NCBI GenBank assembly: GCA_016841185.1
Contig: JAENZQ010000001.1
Location: 136,364 to 200,363, forward strand
Direction of reading: 5' to 3'
Length of the DNA stretch: 64,000 nt
Source: Anaerovorax odorimutans
GTDB lineage: Bacteria; Bacillota; Clostridia; Peptostreptococcales; JAAYPU01
The position numbers and the translations under genes were made by a program. The notes beneath the pieces are model-generated. The model saw nothing but the letters and a program-made list of their open reading frames with translations. It had not been told where the DNA came from and ran no database searches. Numbering within the stretch: position 1 is the first letter of the stretch; each line of letters opens with the position of its first letter. Shown piece after piece: positions 26,112 to 35,979 of this stretch.

Positions 26112-28088
26112 CTATACTCTATTCTTTAATTCAATTATTTTATCCCTAAGTTCGGCAGCTCTTTCAAATTGCAGATTAGTAGCGGCAATTTTCATTTCAC
26201 TCTCCAGTTTGGAAATTAATTTTTGAAGCTCCTGCGTGGACATTTGTTCTTCTGCACCATCTACATAATATTTGTCTTTTTCCTCTGCGGCATGTGTGGC
26301 TTCAATAACTCCCCTTATTTTTTTCATAATGGTTCTTGGCACAATGCCGTGGGTATGATTATACTCTTCCTGAATTCTCCTTCTTCTATTGGTTTCAGAT
26401 ATGGCCCGGTTCATAGCTTCTGTCATCTTGTCTGCATACATTACTACTTTACCATTCACGTTTCGTGCTGCACGGCCTATGGTTTGAATCAATGAAGTCT
26501 CTGTCCTTAAAAACCCTTCCTTATCCGCATCTAAAATAGCAACCAGAGAAACTTCAGGAATATCCAAGCCTTCTCTTAAAAGGTTGATTCCTACAAGAAC
26601 ATCAAATTCCCCTAACCGTAAGTCTCTTATGATCTCCACACGTTCAAGGGTATCAATTTCCGAATGCAAATATCGCACCTTGATCCCTGCCTCTTTTAGA
26701 TAATCAGTTAAATCTTCTGCCATTTTTTTAGTCAATGTTGTCACAAAAACTTTTTCATCATTAGAAATAATATTGTTGATCTCTTCTATAAGATCATCAA
26801 TCTGGCCCTCAGTTCTCTTTACCTCAATCTCCGGATCCAACAGACCTGTAGGCCGGATAATCTGTTCCGCCGTAACACCTTGACTTTCAGTTTGTTCATA
26901 AAGGGCAGGTGTAGCACTGACATATACGGCCTGATTTACTAACCCCTTGAATTCATCAAAAGCCAGAGGTCTGTTATCCAATGCAGAAGGCAGTCTGAAT
27001 CCATATTCAACCAAAACCTCTTTTCTTGAACGGTCACCTGCATACATTCCTCTGAGTTGTGGTATCATAACATGAGATTCATCGATAATAATTAAAAAAT
27101 CATCAGGAAAATAATCTATAAGAGTGTAAGGCCGTGTTCCCGGAGGTAGCCCGTTCAAATGCCTGGAATAATTTTCTATCCCCTTACAGGTACCAATTTC
27201 CCTGAGCATTTCTATGTCGTACCGTGTCCTTTGTTCTATCCTTTGAGCTTCTAACAGCTTTCCTCTATCTTTAAAATATTGTATTCTTTCTTCCAGTTCT
27301 TCCTCAATAGTTGAAATTGCCCGCTCCATATTGTCTTTAGTCGTAACATAATGAGAAGCCGGAAAAACTGATACATGATTTCTTAATCCTAAAATTTCTC
27401 CTGTAAGCGTATTGATTTCTTTTATGGTTTCAACTTCATCTCCAAAAAGCTCTACCCGAATGGCACTCTCCGCACCTGCAGGGTAAATGTCTATGGTATC
27501 TCCTCTGACCCTGAAGGTACTTCGAATAAAATTAACATCATTTCTTACATACTGAATATCCACAAGTCTTTTTATAATATCTTCCCTGCTCTTATCCATA
27601 CCCGGTCGGAGAGACAAGACCTGACTTTCATAATCAACAGGGCTTCCTAATCCATAAATACATGAAACACTTGCCACAATAACAACATCCCGTCTCTCAG
27701 AGAGAGCAGCTGTGGCGGAGTGCCTTAATTTTTCTATTTCATCATTGATCTGAGAGTCTTTTTCAATGTAAGTATCCGTATGGGGTACATAAGCTTCAGG
27801 TTGATAATAGTCATAATAACTTACAAAAAATTCAACTGCATTATCCGGGAAAAATTCTTTAAACTCTCCGTAAAGCTGTGCAGCAAGCGTTTTATTATGG
27901 GAAATAATCAAAGTAGGACGCTGCACTTTTTCAATCACATTGGCCATGGTAAATGTTTTTCCTGACCCTGTTACACCTAATAGTGTCTGATGTTTTTTGC
28001 CGCAAATAATACCCTCTGATATTTTGGCAATTGCCTGAGGCTGATCTCCTGTTGCTTTATATTCGGATACGACTTTAAATTCTCTCAC
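26112..28088 (-). CDS. uvrB: Excinuclease ABC subunit B
   Basis: UvrB is the helicase-like damage verifier that loads UvrC. GTG 28088 is chosen because GGGAGG lies 7 bases upstream; an ATG 8 codons earlier has no such site. The 658-residue protein has Walker [15 protein letters not shown], the beta-hairpin region [20 protein letters not shown], helicase motifs [15 protein letters not shown] and [13 protein letters not shown], and a C-terminal UVR motif ([16 protein letters not shown]) that contacts UvrC. It is followed by uvrA after a 302-bp spacer. Confidence 0.98.
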   Translation of the reverse strand: MREFKVVSEYKATGDQPQAIAKISEGIICGKKHQTLLGVTGSGKTFTMANVIEKVQRPTLIISHNKTLAAQLYGEFKEFFPDNAVEFFVSYYDYYQPEAYVPHTDTYIEKDSQINDEIEKLRHSATAALSERRDVVIVASVSCIYGLGSPVDYESQVLSLRPGMDKSREDIIKRLVDIQYVRNDVNFIRSTFRVRGDTIDIYPAGAESAIRVELFGDEVETIKEINTLTGEILGLRNHVSVFPASHYVTTKDNMERAISTIEEELEERIQYFKDRGKLLEAQRIEQRTRYDIEMLREIGTCKGIENYSRHLNGLPPGTRPYTLIDYFPDDFLIIIDESHVMIPQLRGMYAGDRSRKEVLVEYGFRLPSALDNRPLAFDEFKGLVNQAVYVSATPALYEQTESQGVTAEQIIRPTGLLDPEIEVKRTEGQIDDLIEEINNIISNDEKVFVTTLTKKMAEDLTDYLKEAGIKVRYLHSEIDTLERVEIIRDLRLGEFDVLVGINLLREGLDIPEVSLVAILDADKEGFLRTETSLIQTIGRAARNVNGKVVMYADKMTEAMNRAISETNRRRRIQEEYNHTHGIVPRTIMKKIRGVIEATHAAEEKDKYYVDGAEEQMSTQELQKLISKLESEMKIAATNLQFERAAELRDKIIELKNRV

Positions 28089-28450
28089 AAAGATACCTCC
28101 CGCTAAAAACAAATAGGCAGAAAAAGAATTAAGATTGAAGATTTAAGGTTTGAAGCTTCAATGAATAATAAATAATGAATAATTAAGGTAGAAACTATGT
28201 CGTGTCATAGTTTCTGAACACAACTGTTATCTATTATCTAACCTCTAAGTATTATACCATACTGAACACAATATGCAAACATATGTTCTTGTTATTTATT
28301 ATTAGATTTTCAGCAAATAAATATAACATTACCGATTCGTAATGTCAAGGATAAACAGGGTATATCAATGGATGAATAATAAAAACAGAAACTATGATTG
28401 CATCATAGTTTCTTAAATGTTATCTATTATCTGTTATCTATATATATCTA
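28089..28450. other. Intergenic region with two GAAACTATG hairpins
   Basis: This 362-bp stretch between uvrB and the TRAP dctM gene has no coding frame. It holds a low-complexity tract (28125-28188), then the hairpin GAAACTATG/CATAGTTTC (28191-28199, 28206-28214), a TGTTATCTATTATCT word (28225-28239) and a second hairpin at 28388-28412 followed by the same word (28418-28432). Confidence 0.65.
28381..28412 (-). terminator. Hairpin terminator after the ilvD-dctPQM operon
   Basis: GAAACTATGA (28388-28397) pairs with TCATAGTTTC (28403-28412), loop of 5. On the minus strand it is followed by TGTTTTTATT, about 40 bases after the dctM stop. Confidence 0.7.
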
Positions 28451-29710
28451 TCATATGATAACCGGTAAGAAAAGGGGGAGATATAAAATCAATAACAAGA
28501 CAATAACTAATCCTATCATAAAGGGGATGATCGCTTTTGTTATTTTCTCGATTGAAAGGCTGGTAATGGTACTGGCCACATACAGGTTTATGGCCACAGG
28601 CGGAGTAATCATCCCTATGGCTAAGCCCACTACCATTACGATCCCAAAGTGGACCAGATTAACTCCCAGCTGCTCCACTAACGGTAAAAATACCGGTGTC
28701 AATATAATCAAAGCCGATGCAGTTTCCATAAAAACGCCTGCAATCAATACGATTATTGAAATCAGCAGCAAGACAATGTATTTGTTGGTTGAAACAGCCA
28801 ATACCCCATTGGCAATAAGGGTAGGGATACTCCAGTTTGCCAGTATCCAGCTTAAAATACTGGATGTGGCAATGATAAACATAATCACGGACATGGTAAT
28901 AGCCGATTTGCATATGATGTTGTAGACATCCTTCAATTTCATGTCTCTGTAGATAAACAACGAAACAATCAGTGAATAATTCACTGCAATCACTGCTGCT
29001 TCCGAAGGCGTAAATATTCCTGAAAAAATGCCGCCCAGTATGATAACAGGGGTCAATATACCCCATATGGCATCTTTTAACGTACGCCATACATTTTTAA
29101 AAGTAAATTCGGAACCTTTAGGATAATTCCTTTTGTAAGCCTGTTTTACTGCAATACCAATAAGTACACTGCCCATGACCACACCCGGAATAAAGCCGTT
29201 GAGAAATAATTGGGCGACAGATTGGTCTGCAATGACCGCATATAGAATCATAGGTACAGAAGGCGGTATAACAACACCGATGGTGCCACTGGCGGCTATA
29301 AGTGCTGCCGATGATGCTTCATCATATCCTTTTTTCTTCAGTTCAGGTACTAATGTAGTCCCTACGGCAGCTGTGGTTGCTGCCCCTGAGCCGGATATGG
29401 CCGCGAAAAACATGCCTGCAAGAACTGCAACGATGGAAAGTCCGCCTTTTAAAAAGCCAAATATGGAATCGGCAAACTCAACTAATTTTTCCGATACTTT
29501 TCCCTCCGCCATCAAATCACCGGCCAATATGAAAAAAGGTACCGCAATAAGCGGAAATGAGTCTGTTCCTGCAAACATTCTTTGAGCAATCAGTACCAGG
29601 GGAACGTCCTCTGTAATTAAAATGATCAAAGAAGCAATACCGATGGATAAAGCAACAGGAATCCCTAATAACAACAGAACAAAGAAAGAAATAAACAGGA
29701 TTGCTGTCAT
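28451..29710 (-). CDS. dctM: TRAP transporter large permease (DctM)
   Basis: This 419-residue protein has about twelve hydrophobic helices and is the transport subunit of a tripartite ATP-independent periplasmic (TRAP) system, which uses an ion gradient to import organic acids. Family motifs are VPFFILAGDLMAEGKVSEKL, GSGAATTAAVGTTLVPE and ASGTIGVVIPPSVPMILYAV. Its start overlaps the dctQ stop by 4 bases (ATGA). The operon order is ilvD-dctP-dctQ-dctM. The substrate is unknown; an organic hydroxy-acid is the natural guess from the dehydratase upstream. Confidence 0.95.
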   Translation of the reverse strand: MTAILFISFFVLLLLGIPVALSIGIASLIILITEDVPLVLIAQRMFAGTDSFPLIAVPFFILAGDLMAEGKVSEKLVEFADSIFGFLKGGLSIVAVLAGMFFAAISGSGAATTAAVGTTLVPELKKKGYDEASSAALIAASGTIGVVIPPSVPMILYAVIADQSVAQLFLNGFIPGVVMGSVLIGIAVKQAYKRNYPKGSEFTFKNVWRTLKDAIWGILTPVIILGGIFSGIFTPSEAAVIAVNYSLIVSLFIYRDMKLKDVYNIICKSAITMSVIMFIIATSSILSWILANWSIPTLIANGVLAVSTNKYIVLLLISIIVLIAGVFMETASALIILTPVFLPLVEQLGVNLVHFGIVMVVGLAIGMITPPVAINLYVASTITSLSIEKITKAIIPFMIGLVIVLLLILYLPLFLPVII

Positions 29711-30201
29711 TGTATATCCGCCTCCCCTTTAAAAAATTGCTCCAACAACGCTGTCATGCCATGAACCGTCATAACGATAAAGCTCAAGGGTATGACCAGG
29801 TATACCCATCTCATGGGAAGACGAAGGGCAGGTGATAGCTGAACTTTCTGAAGCACCATAAGTTTAAAACCGAAAATAATTACAATAACAAAAAAAACAA
29901 TCATAATAATAATTGAAAACACAATAATTCCTTTTTTTATCTTCTCTGAAAAACTATTTCTGACAAAAGTAACAGCAATATGCATACCTCTTTTGTAAGC
30001 CAGAGTTGCTCCTAAAAAAGTACTCCATACCAATAAATATCTGGCCAGCTCTTCTGTCCAGGTAAGAGAATCAAAAAACACCCTGAATATGATTTGGAGA
30101 GAAATCGACAATATCATTCCGAATATTGTAATGAACACGATTTTATAGATCAAGTGATCCATACGATCACTGACTTTCCTGAGAAAAATTAATAACGTCA
30201 T
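29707..30201 (-). CDS. dctQ: TRAP transporter small permease (DctQ)
   Basis: The 164-residue membrane protein has four hydrophobic segments and the DctQ signature RVFFDSLTWTEELARYLLVW with GATLAYKRGMHIAV. It joins DctM to form the TRAP membrane unit. It lies 67 bases after dctP, and a perfect 13-bp hairpin fills that gap (30229-30259). Confidence 0.93.
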   Translation of the reverse strand: MTLLIFLRKVSDRMDHLIYKIVFITIFGMILSISLQIIFRVFFDSLTWTEELARYLLVWSTFLGATLAYKRGMHIAVTFVRNSFSEKIKKGIIVFSIIIMIVFFVIVIIFGFKLMVLQKVQLSPALRLPMRWVYLVIPLSFIVMTVHGMTALLEQFFKGEADIQ

Positions 30202-30228
30202 TTATATACCATCCACCTTTAATTTTTT

Positions 30229-30259
30229 ACTGTCTCAGCAGTAAAACTGCTGAGACAGT
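30229..30259 (-). other. Intercistronic stem-loop between dctP and dctQ (cluster 1)
   Basis: ACTGTCTCAGCAG (30229-30241) pairs perfectly with CTGCTGAGACAGT (30247-30259), loop of 5. It starts 10 bases after the dctP stop. Such structures protect or limit read-through so that binding protein is made in excess over membrane subunits. Confidence 0.75.
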
Positions 30260-30268
30260 CATGAATCT

Positions 30269-31285
30269 TTATTGAAGTTGTTCCTGTATCCTGTTGAGAT
30301 AATCGCCGAATTCACTTCCGTATTTTTCATATACAGGTGCGACAGCTTCCTTAAACGGTGCAGTATCGACATCGGATATGATTTCCATACCCTGACTCGC
30401 AATTTCTTCTAACTGCTGGCTTTCACTATCGGCATTGACCTGGCGTTCATGCACGGCAGCCTGCTGTGCACAGTCCACAAATATTTCCTGTACATCTGCC
30501 GGAAGTTCGTTGAATTTACTTAGACTCATGACGAATATGGCCGGTGCATAGGTATGTCTGGTCATGGACAGATATTGCTGTGTTTCGGAAAGTTTAAACG
30601 AGTATATAACATTTACAGGGTTTTCCTGACCGTCAATGGTTTTCTGCTGTAAAGCAGTAAGCGCTTCTGTCCAGGCCATGGGTACCGTATTGGCGCCGAG
30701 AGCCTGGAAGGTATCTATGTACACAGGATTTTCCATTACACGAATTTTAAGCCCCTCCATATCGGCAGGCGTATTAACCGGATTTTTAGAGTTGGTTAAA
30801 TTCCTGAAGCCTCTTTCTGCATAAGCTAACCCTTTTAAATCAACGGTTTCAAGCTTGTCCAGAAGTTCCTGTCCTACAGGTCCGTCTAAAACAGTATAGG
30901 CTTCTTCCGGTGTGCTGAACAGAAACGGCAGTTCGAATACAGCCATTTCAGGCAGGAAATTGGCTACAGGTCCGTTGGTAATAACACCCATATCAATGGT
31001 CCCCATCTGCATACCTTCCAGTAATGTTCTTTCATCTCCTAAAGTGGCATTGGGAAACAGTTCAATGGTAACCATGCCTTCCGTCTGCTCCTCTACCAGT
31101 TCTTTAAACTTCTCGGCTGCAATATGAAATCCGTCTTTTTCATTAACCACATGAGCCAAACGCAATGTGATCGGTTCAGCCTGTTCCCCTTCTGCTTCCG
31201 CAGGTGCCTGTTCCTGACCGGAGCAGCCTGCGAACAATACCAAACACAGCATCAGACACAGCACAATAGACAATACTTTTTTCAT
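30269..31285 (-). CDS. dctP: TRAP transporter substrate-binding lipoprotein (DctP)
   Basis: ATG 31285 is chosen because GGAGGG stands 12 bases upstream and the product then begins with a normal signal (MKKVLSIVLCLMLCLVLFAG) and a lipobox Cys. The 338-residue protein is a DctP/TAXI-type TRAP receptor: LRLAHVVNEKDGFHIAAEKF, VELFPN-like ELFPNATLGDERTLLEGMQ and IRVMENPVYIDTFQALGANT with the carboxylate-binding Arg, then TALQQKTIDGQENP. The receptor works outside the membrane and hands its ligand to DctQM. It follows ilvD by 24 bases. Confidence 0.94.
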   Translation of the reverse strand: MKKVLSIVLCLMLCLVLFAGCSGQEQAPAEAEGEQAEPITLRLAHVVNEKDGFHIAAEKFKELVEEQTEGMVTIELFPNATLGDERTLLEGMQMGTIDMGVITNGPVANFLPEMAVFELPFLFSTPEEAYTVLDGPVGQELLDKLETVDLKGLAYAERGFRNLTNSKNPVNTPADMEGLKIRVMENPVYIDTFQALGANTVPMAWTEALTALQQKTIDGQENPVNVIYSFKLSETQQYLSMTRHTYAPAIFVMSLSKFNELPADVQEIFVDCAQQAAVHERQVNADSESQQLEEIASQGMEIISDVDTAPFKEAVAPVYEKYGSEFGDYLNRIQEQLQ

Positions 31286-31309
31286 TACTTTTCTTCCCTC
31301 CATTTTTTA

Positions 31310-32968
31310 TTATTCTAATACCGCACCGGTATTAGCTGATGTAACAAGTTTCGCATACCTATAAAGATAGCCTGTTTTTATTTTTGGCTCCGGCTGAATA
31401 TACTCTTTTCTTCTCTTTTGGAGTTCCTCTTCGGTGATCTCTGCTTCCAATTTTCTTTCGGGAATATTAATATGAATCCTGTCGCCATTTTGAATCAATC
31501 CGATAAGCCCTCCTTCCATGGCTTCCGGGGATACATGGCCGATAGCAGCTCCGCGCGTTGCACCGGAAAATCTCCCGTCAGTGATCAAAGCTACATCTTT
31601 ATCTAAACCCATTCCGACAATAGAAGAAGTTGGTGCAAGCATTTCCCGCATTCCTGGTCCTCCCTTTGGGCCTTCATATCGAATGATTACTACGTCTCCC
31701 TTTTTTATTTGTTTATCATATATGGCTTCTGCAGCCTCTTCCTCTGAATCAAACACTACTGCAGGCCCGGAATGAACAAGCATTTCATCCGCTACAGCAG
31801 ATTCTTTAACCACAGCTCCGTCGGGACAAAGATTTCCTCGCAAAATGGCAAGTCCTCCCCTGTTTCTATAAGGATCATCAATGAATTTAATAACATCATG
31901 GTCTTTAATACAGGCATCTGAAATACTTTCGCCGATGGTACGGGCGGTTACCGTTATACAGTCCTTCAAAATCAAACCTTTTTTAGTTAACTCATTCATA
32001 ATGGCCGGCAGCCCGCCTGCCCTGTGAAAATCTTCCATATGATGAATGCCACTGGGGCTGAGCTTAGTCAGGTAAGGCGTTCTATTGCTGATTTCATCAA
32101 ATAGCGTTAAATCTAAAGTAATGCCCGCTTCATGAGCAATGGCCGGAAGATGTAATACGGTATTTGTAGACCCGGCCATGGCCATATCTACTGTTATGGC
32201 ATTTTTAAAAGCGTCCAGCGTCAATATATCACGGGGTTTTATATCTTTTTCGATTAATTCCATAATCTTGATACCTGCTTGCTTCGCCAAGCGAACCCTC
32301 TCAGCCGTATCCGCCAGTGCCGTCCCGTTAAACGGAAGTCCCATTCCTAATACTTCCGTAAGACTGTTCATACTGTTTGCTGTAAAAAGCCCTGAACAGG
32401 AACCACATCCGGGACATGCTCTCAAAGCTATTTCTTCCAGTTCTTCTTCAGAAATTTTTCCGTCTTTGCACACCCCGACCTTTTCCGACAATATCGTAAA
32501 GTCCAGAGTTTCTTCCTCATAATAGCCTGCCCTCATAGGACCTCCGCTGATAACAATAGCAGGGATGTTCAGTCTTGCAGCGGCCATAAGCATGCCTGGA
32601 ACGATCTTGTCACAGTTGGGAACCAGTACCAGACCATCTAATGCATGAGCAGAAGCCATAGCTTCTATTGAATCTGCAATGAGCTCCCGGCTGGAGAGGG
32701 GAAACTTCATGCCTGCATGACCCATGGCAATGCCGTCACAAATACCTATGACCGGGAATTCCAAGGGCGTACCTCCGGACATTAATACACCCCTTTTGGC
32801 TGCTTCCGCAATCCTATCCAAGTGAATATGCCCCGGAATTATTTCATTTTGAGCATTTACAACTCCGATAAGAGGTTTTTCTATTTCCTCCCGGGTGTAC
32901 CCCGCACCATAATATAATGAGCGAAGAGGTGCACCTGCAGGTCCGTTCTTGATTGCGTCACTTCTCAT
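31310..32968 (-). CDS. ilvD: Dihydroxy-acid dehydratase
   Basis: IlvD converts 2,3-dihydroxy-3-methyl acids to 2-oxoacids in valine and isoleucine synthesis, using an iron-sulfur cluster. The 552-residue product is close to canonical Ilv[56 protein letters not shown] (cluster Cys), [19 protein letters not shown] (cluster Cys) and [20 protein letters not shown]. No other ilv biosynthetic gene is nearby; instead it heads a TRAP operon behind a kinase/regulator pair. It may serve biosynthesis or dehydrate an imported dihydroxy-acid. A ribosome site AAGGAGGC precedes the ATG. Confidence 0.9.
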   Translation of the reverse strand: MRSDAIKNGPAGAPLRSLYYGAGYTREEIEKPLIGVVNAQNEIIPGHIHLDRIAEAAKRGVLMSGGTPLEFPVIGICDGIAMGHAGMKFPLSSRELIADSIEAMASAHALDGLVLVPNCDKIVPGMLMAAARLNIPAIVISGGPMRAGYYEEETLDFTILSEKVGVCKDGKISEEELEEIALRACPGCGSCSGLFTANSMNSLTEVLGMGLPFNGTALADTAERVRLAKQAGIKIMELIEKDIKPRDILTLDAFKNAITVDMAMAGSTNTVLHLPAIAHEAGITLDLTLFDEISNRTPYLTKLSPSGIHHMEDFHRAGGLPAIMNELTKKGLILKDCITVTARTIGESISDACIKDHDVIKFIDDPYRNRGGLAILRGNLCPDGAVVKESAVADEMLVHSGPAVVFDSEEEAAEAIYDKQIKKGDVVIIRYEGPKGGPGMREMLAPTSSIVGMGLDKDVALITDGRFSGATRGAAIGHVSPEAMEGGLIGLIQNGDRIHINIPERKLEAEITEEELQKRRKEYIQPEPKIKTGYLYRYAKLVTSANTGAVLE

Positions 32969-33013
32969 TTTTTTGCCTCCTTGATATAAATTGTTTTTTT
33001 AACACTAACAAAT

Positions 33014-33054
33014 AAAAAAATCCAGAACAACCCATGTTTATACGGATTATTCTG
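33014..33054 (-). terminator. Terminator or attenuator between the response regulator and ilvD
   Basis: On the minus strand an 11-bp stem (CAGAATAATCC with GGGTTGTTCTG, two G-U pairs, 10-base loop) is followed by TTTTTTT. It ends about 45 bases before the ilvD ATG, so it may terminate the regulator operon or attenuate ilvD transcription. Confidence 0.8.
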
Positions 33055-33070
33055 AATTTTTTGCAGTGAG

Positions 33071-33113
33071 ATAATAGAAATATTTTGCGTTTTATTAAAA
33101 TTATTTTGCGTTT
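33071..33113 (-). promoter_or_regulatory. Direct repeats likely bound by the AraC-type regulator
   Basis: The 12-mer AAACGCAAAATA (minus strand) occurs twice, at 33081-33092 and 33102-33113, exactly 21 bases apart. A TATTAT (33071-33076) downstream could be a -10 box with no good -35. Two-turn direct repeats over a weak promoter fit AraC-family activation. The distal copy overlaps the regulator's stop codon. Confidence 0.5.
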
Positions 33114-34162
33114 AATAGTATTTTTTTACGGTACTCACTGGGCAAGCAGCCTTCGCTTTTCCGAAAAACTTTGCTGAAATAACTGAAATCCTCATATCCA
33201 ACTTTTAAGGCAATTTCTCCTAAACTCATATAGTGATTCCGGATGTACTCCTTGGATCTTTGAATTCGGATGGTATTGATATATTGGGTAAACGTTTCCC
33301 CCGATTCCTGTTTAAACACTCTTGAGAAATAATAAGGGCTTAACCCCACGTATTCCGCTACATCATTCATATATATTTTACCTGTGTAGTTTCTTTGAAT
33401 AAAATCTTTAGCTTTTATTATCAGTTTTTTATTTGGTGATGAATACTGATTTTCCATCAATGACATAATGTCGTAAACAAACTCTAACATGATGCTTCTA
33501 ATAGTACTTGATGATGAAGAAGAAAAAATCAAATTCTGATGCTTCCCCTTTATTTCCATCAGATCTTGGTCCCCAATATCTAATGAAATCACAGTTCTTA
33601 CAATAATCCCCATTAACTCGATGGTGTTGCTTTTCAATTCACCAATATCCTGATTTTCAATATTTTCATTAAGAAAAAGTGCATTTAACATTTTTACTGC
33701 ATTTTCTCTTTCATTGAGCTTTATGCTTTCTATTAATTGATGCTCCAGATTGTAATCATTTATTTTCTCACCGTAGCTTAAAGCGATTTCACCATCATTG
33801 TCATTCAATACATTCCTTATCGTATTTATTAATTCCTGAGGAGAAACCGGTTTTAACAGATAATGACTTATCCCGATCTGAATGGCCCGGTGTGCATATG
33901 AAAAATCATCATAAGCGGTCAGAATAACGATTTTCAGCCATGGATAATGTCTTTTTAATTCTGCAGCAACCTCCAATCCATCCATTCCGGGCATTTTGAT
34001 GTCCAGCAGGATTATATCCGGCTTCAGCATTTCAATCTTTTCTATGGCCTCCCTGCCGCTGCAAGCCTCATCTATTTTCATGGAGATATTTTCTTCAGTT
34101 AACACATACCGGATATATTCTCTTAATACTACTTCGTCATCTACTATCAATAATTTCACCAA
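33101..34162 (-). CDS. Response regulator with AraC-type DNA-binding domain (YesN-like)
   Basis: The 353-residue protein has an N-terminal receiver (LLIVDDEVVLREYIRYVL; phospho-acceptor Asp about residue 54 in DIILLDIKMPGMDG; Lys in HYLLKPVSPQE), a poorly conserved middle, and a C-terminal AraC/XylS pair of helix-turn-helix motifs (MNDVAEYVGLSPYYFSRVFK; GEIALKVGYEDFSYFSKVFR). It follows the sensor kinase gene by 8 bases. The clear target is the ilvD-dctPQM operon directly downstream, where repeated sites lie at 33081-33113. Confidence 0.93.
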   Translation of the reverse strand: MVKLLIVDDEVVLREYIRYVLTEENISMKIDEACSGREAIEKIEMLKPDIILLDIKMPGMDGLEVAAELKRHYPWLKIVILTAYDDFSYAHRAIQIGISHYLLKPVSPQELINTIRNVLNDNDGEIALSYGEKINDYNLEHQLIESIKLNERENAVKMLNALFLNENIENQDIGELKSNTIELMGIIVRTVISLDIGDQDLMEIKGKHQNLIFSSSSSSTIRSIMLEFVYDIMSLMENQYSSPNKKLIIKAKDFIQRNYTGKIYMNDVAEYVGLSPYYFSRVFKQESGETFTQYINTIRIQRSKEYIRNHYMSLGEIALKVGYEDFSYFSKVFRKSEGCLPSEYRKKILLNAK

Positions 34163-34170
34163 TTTATCAC

Positions 34171-35760
34171 CTACCTCTCAATGGGTAAAACGATGGTAAT
34201 TTCCGTGCCTTTACCTAGGTTACTGATCATATTGAATGAATAGGTATTGCCATAATAATAATCCAAGCGCTTCCTTAAATTATTTAATCCCAGACCGGAT
34301 CCTTTTACAGAAGTCTTATTATTGCCCTGTAGAATTCTCTTTACGATATCTTCCTGAATGCCAATGCCATTATCTATAACTTTTAAACTTATGCTGTCTT
34401 CTGCCAATTTCGCTTTGATCTGTAAAACGCCTTCTTTAGCTGAAGGATGCAACCCATGAATAATAGCATTTTCTACCAATATCTGTAAAGTCATAAATGG
34501 GATTTTTATCCTCAGTACTTTTTCTTCAACCTGAATATCTACCTTAATAATATTTTTGAATCTTTTTTGTTGTATGTAAACATAATCCCGGATATATTCC
34601 AGCTCTTCCTGCAATGTCACCAGTTCCTGTGACTTTCTTAAACTTTTTCTTAAAAGATTTGAAAGAGAAAAAGTAATCTCAGCAGCATCTTTAGCCCCAT
34701 TCATATAAGCCATCTCTCCAATCACACTTAAGGTATTGAATAAAAAATGAGGGCTCATTTGGGTCTCTATTGCTTTCATCTTTGCCTCTGAAAGGGCCTT
34801 TTCCAGCTGATTTCTTGCCTTTACCTCCTTAAGAACCTGCAGTGTTTTCTGATGCAATGACTCATGAGTCAGATGATCAATACCCGTTTGAACAATATAA
34901 TTATTAATTGTCTTCAAAAGTTCTATAATGGCATACAATCTTCCTTTCGTTATTTTTCTGATTTTTAAATAAGTTTCTAAAGTTTCGGGACCGCCTTCTT
35001 CTTCGCCTATATTATCTGTTATTTCTTTAGATGGCTCATTTAAGAATACTGGGCCGCATAAAATATTGCCTATATAATGATTACCAAATGTAATGGCATT
35101 TGAAATGCTTACTGCATCATAACAACATGGCACAACCGTAGATTCATGTAATTCGGAAGATACAAAAGGGCTTTTAAAAATACATTCTTTCATATGTTTA
35201 TTACATCTTTTCGAACAGTATTCCGGAAAGTTGCTGATCTGTGTTAATGCTTTTCCATCCTTATCTTTTATTACAATAGCCAGATTCAAAACCTCTGATA
35301 ATCTATCCTGTATTTCCTGCAGCACAGATATATCTACTATTTCTTTCAAATTTTCTACGGCTCTGCCGGATGTGAATTTATCACTTAACGGGTTGGCAAG
35401 CACATCCTTGTTGTAGACACTACTGGGATTATACACAATGATCATTTCCAGCACTTGGTCGCCAGTATTACGGATTTCATGCCGGGCATAGGCAGGAATA
35501 TGATAGACCATGCCGGGTATAATAGGATACACCTTGTTATCGATACGGTGTTCACCCTGTCCGGATATTATGTATAAGATTTGTTCATCCCCCGTATGCA
35601 GATGTTCATCCTGTAATTTTTGAGGAAGAAATGTAACATGTCCCACAAGTAGTTTTCCGTCATTGGAATCCTCCGGCTCATCCAACCATCTTATGGTACC
35701 CCAGTCGAAAACCTGTTTTACCGGATGCAGGATATTATAAGACCCATTGGTATAATTCAT
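34171..35760 (-). CDS. Cytoplasmic sensor kinase: cupin, PocR and LytS/YesM-type kinase domains
   Basis: ATG 35760 is chosen because GGGGGGAG lies 7-8 bases upstream. The 529-residue protein begins with a cupin (about residues 38-110: DEHLHTGDEQILYIISGQGE, YHIPAYARHEIRNTGD), then a PocR-type sensory domain (about 137-300) with a cysteine group (EYCSKRCNKHMKECIF; VVPCCYDAVS), a helical linker, a His_kinase region (TQMSPHFLFNTLSVIGEM) and an HATPase (ENAIIHGL, DNGIGI, GSGLGLNNLRKRLDYYYG). No membrane helix is seen, so it should read an intracellular metabolite. YesM-type kinases usually carry membrane sensors, so the double soluble sensor is unusual. Confidence 0.9.
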   Translation of the reverse strand: MNYTNGSYNILHPVKQVFDWGTIRWLDEPEDSNDGKLLVGHVTFLPQKLQDEHLHTGDEQILYIISGQGEHRIDNKVYPIIPGMVYHIPAYARHEIRNTGDQVLEMIIVYNPSSVYNKDVLANPLSDKFTSGRAVENLKEIVDISVLQEIQDRLSEVLNLAIVIKDKDGKALTQISNFPEYCSKRCNKHMKECIFKSPFVSSELHESTVVPCCYDAVSISNAITFGNHYIGNILCGPVFLNEPSKEITDNIGEEEGGPETLETYLKIRKITKGRLYAIIELLKTINNYIVQTGIDHLTHESLHQKTLQVLKEVKARNQLEKALSEAKMKAIETQMSPHFLFNTLSVIGEMAYMNGAKDAAEITFSLSNLLRKSLRKSQELVTLQEELEYIRDYVYIQQKRFKNIIKVDIQVEEKVLRIKIPFMTLQILVENAIIHGLHPSAKEGVLQIKAKLAEDSISLKVIDNGIGIQEDIVKRILQGNNKTSVKGSGLGLNNLRKRLDYYYGNTYSFNMISNLGKGTEITIVLPIER

Positions 35761-35806
35761 TCTATACTCCCCCCGATAAGAATACATTACACTTTTTACA
35801 TTTGTC

Positions 35807-35850
35807 TTACTTATGAAATTATTCTATTCCATAAGTAACCATAGTGTCAA
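35807..35850 (-). promoter_or_regulatory. Promoter of the sensor kinase operon with inverted repeat
   Basis: On the minus strand TTGACA (35845-35850) and TAGAAT (35821-35826) are 18 bases apart. An inverted repeat TTACTTATG/CATAAGTAA (35807-35815 and 35830-35838) brackets the -10 box. It could be an autoregulatory operator. Confidence 0.6.
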
Positions 35851-35875
35851 TTTTTACATTTTTTAGTTGTATCTC

Positions 35876-35938
35876 GTCAAAAAGAGACATTTCTTTTCCG
35901 GCAGGGATTCTGCCATTTAAAAAGTCATGCCTCTTTTA
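35876..35938 (-). terminator. Terminator of the 5'-nucleotidase gene
   Basis: On the minus strand AAAAGAGGCAT pairs with ATGTCTCTTTT (one G-U), with an inner GGCAG/CTGCC hairpin, followed by a T-run (TTTTTGA). It begins about 40 bases after the gene's stop. Confidence 0.75.
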
Positions 35939-35979
35939 TACTTTTAATTATGATTTTGTTTTATTACGGTAACATGTTT

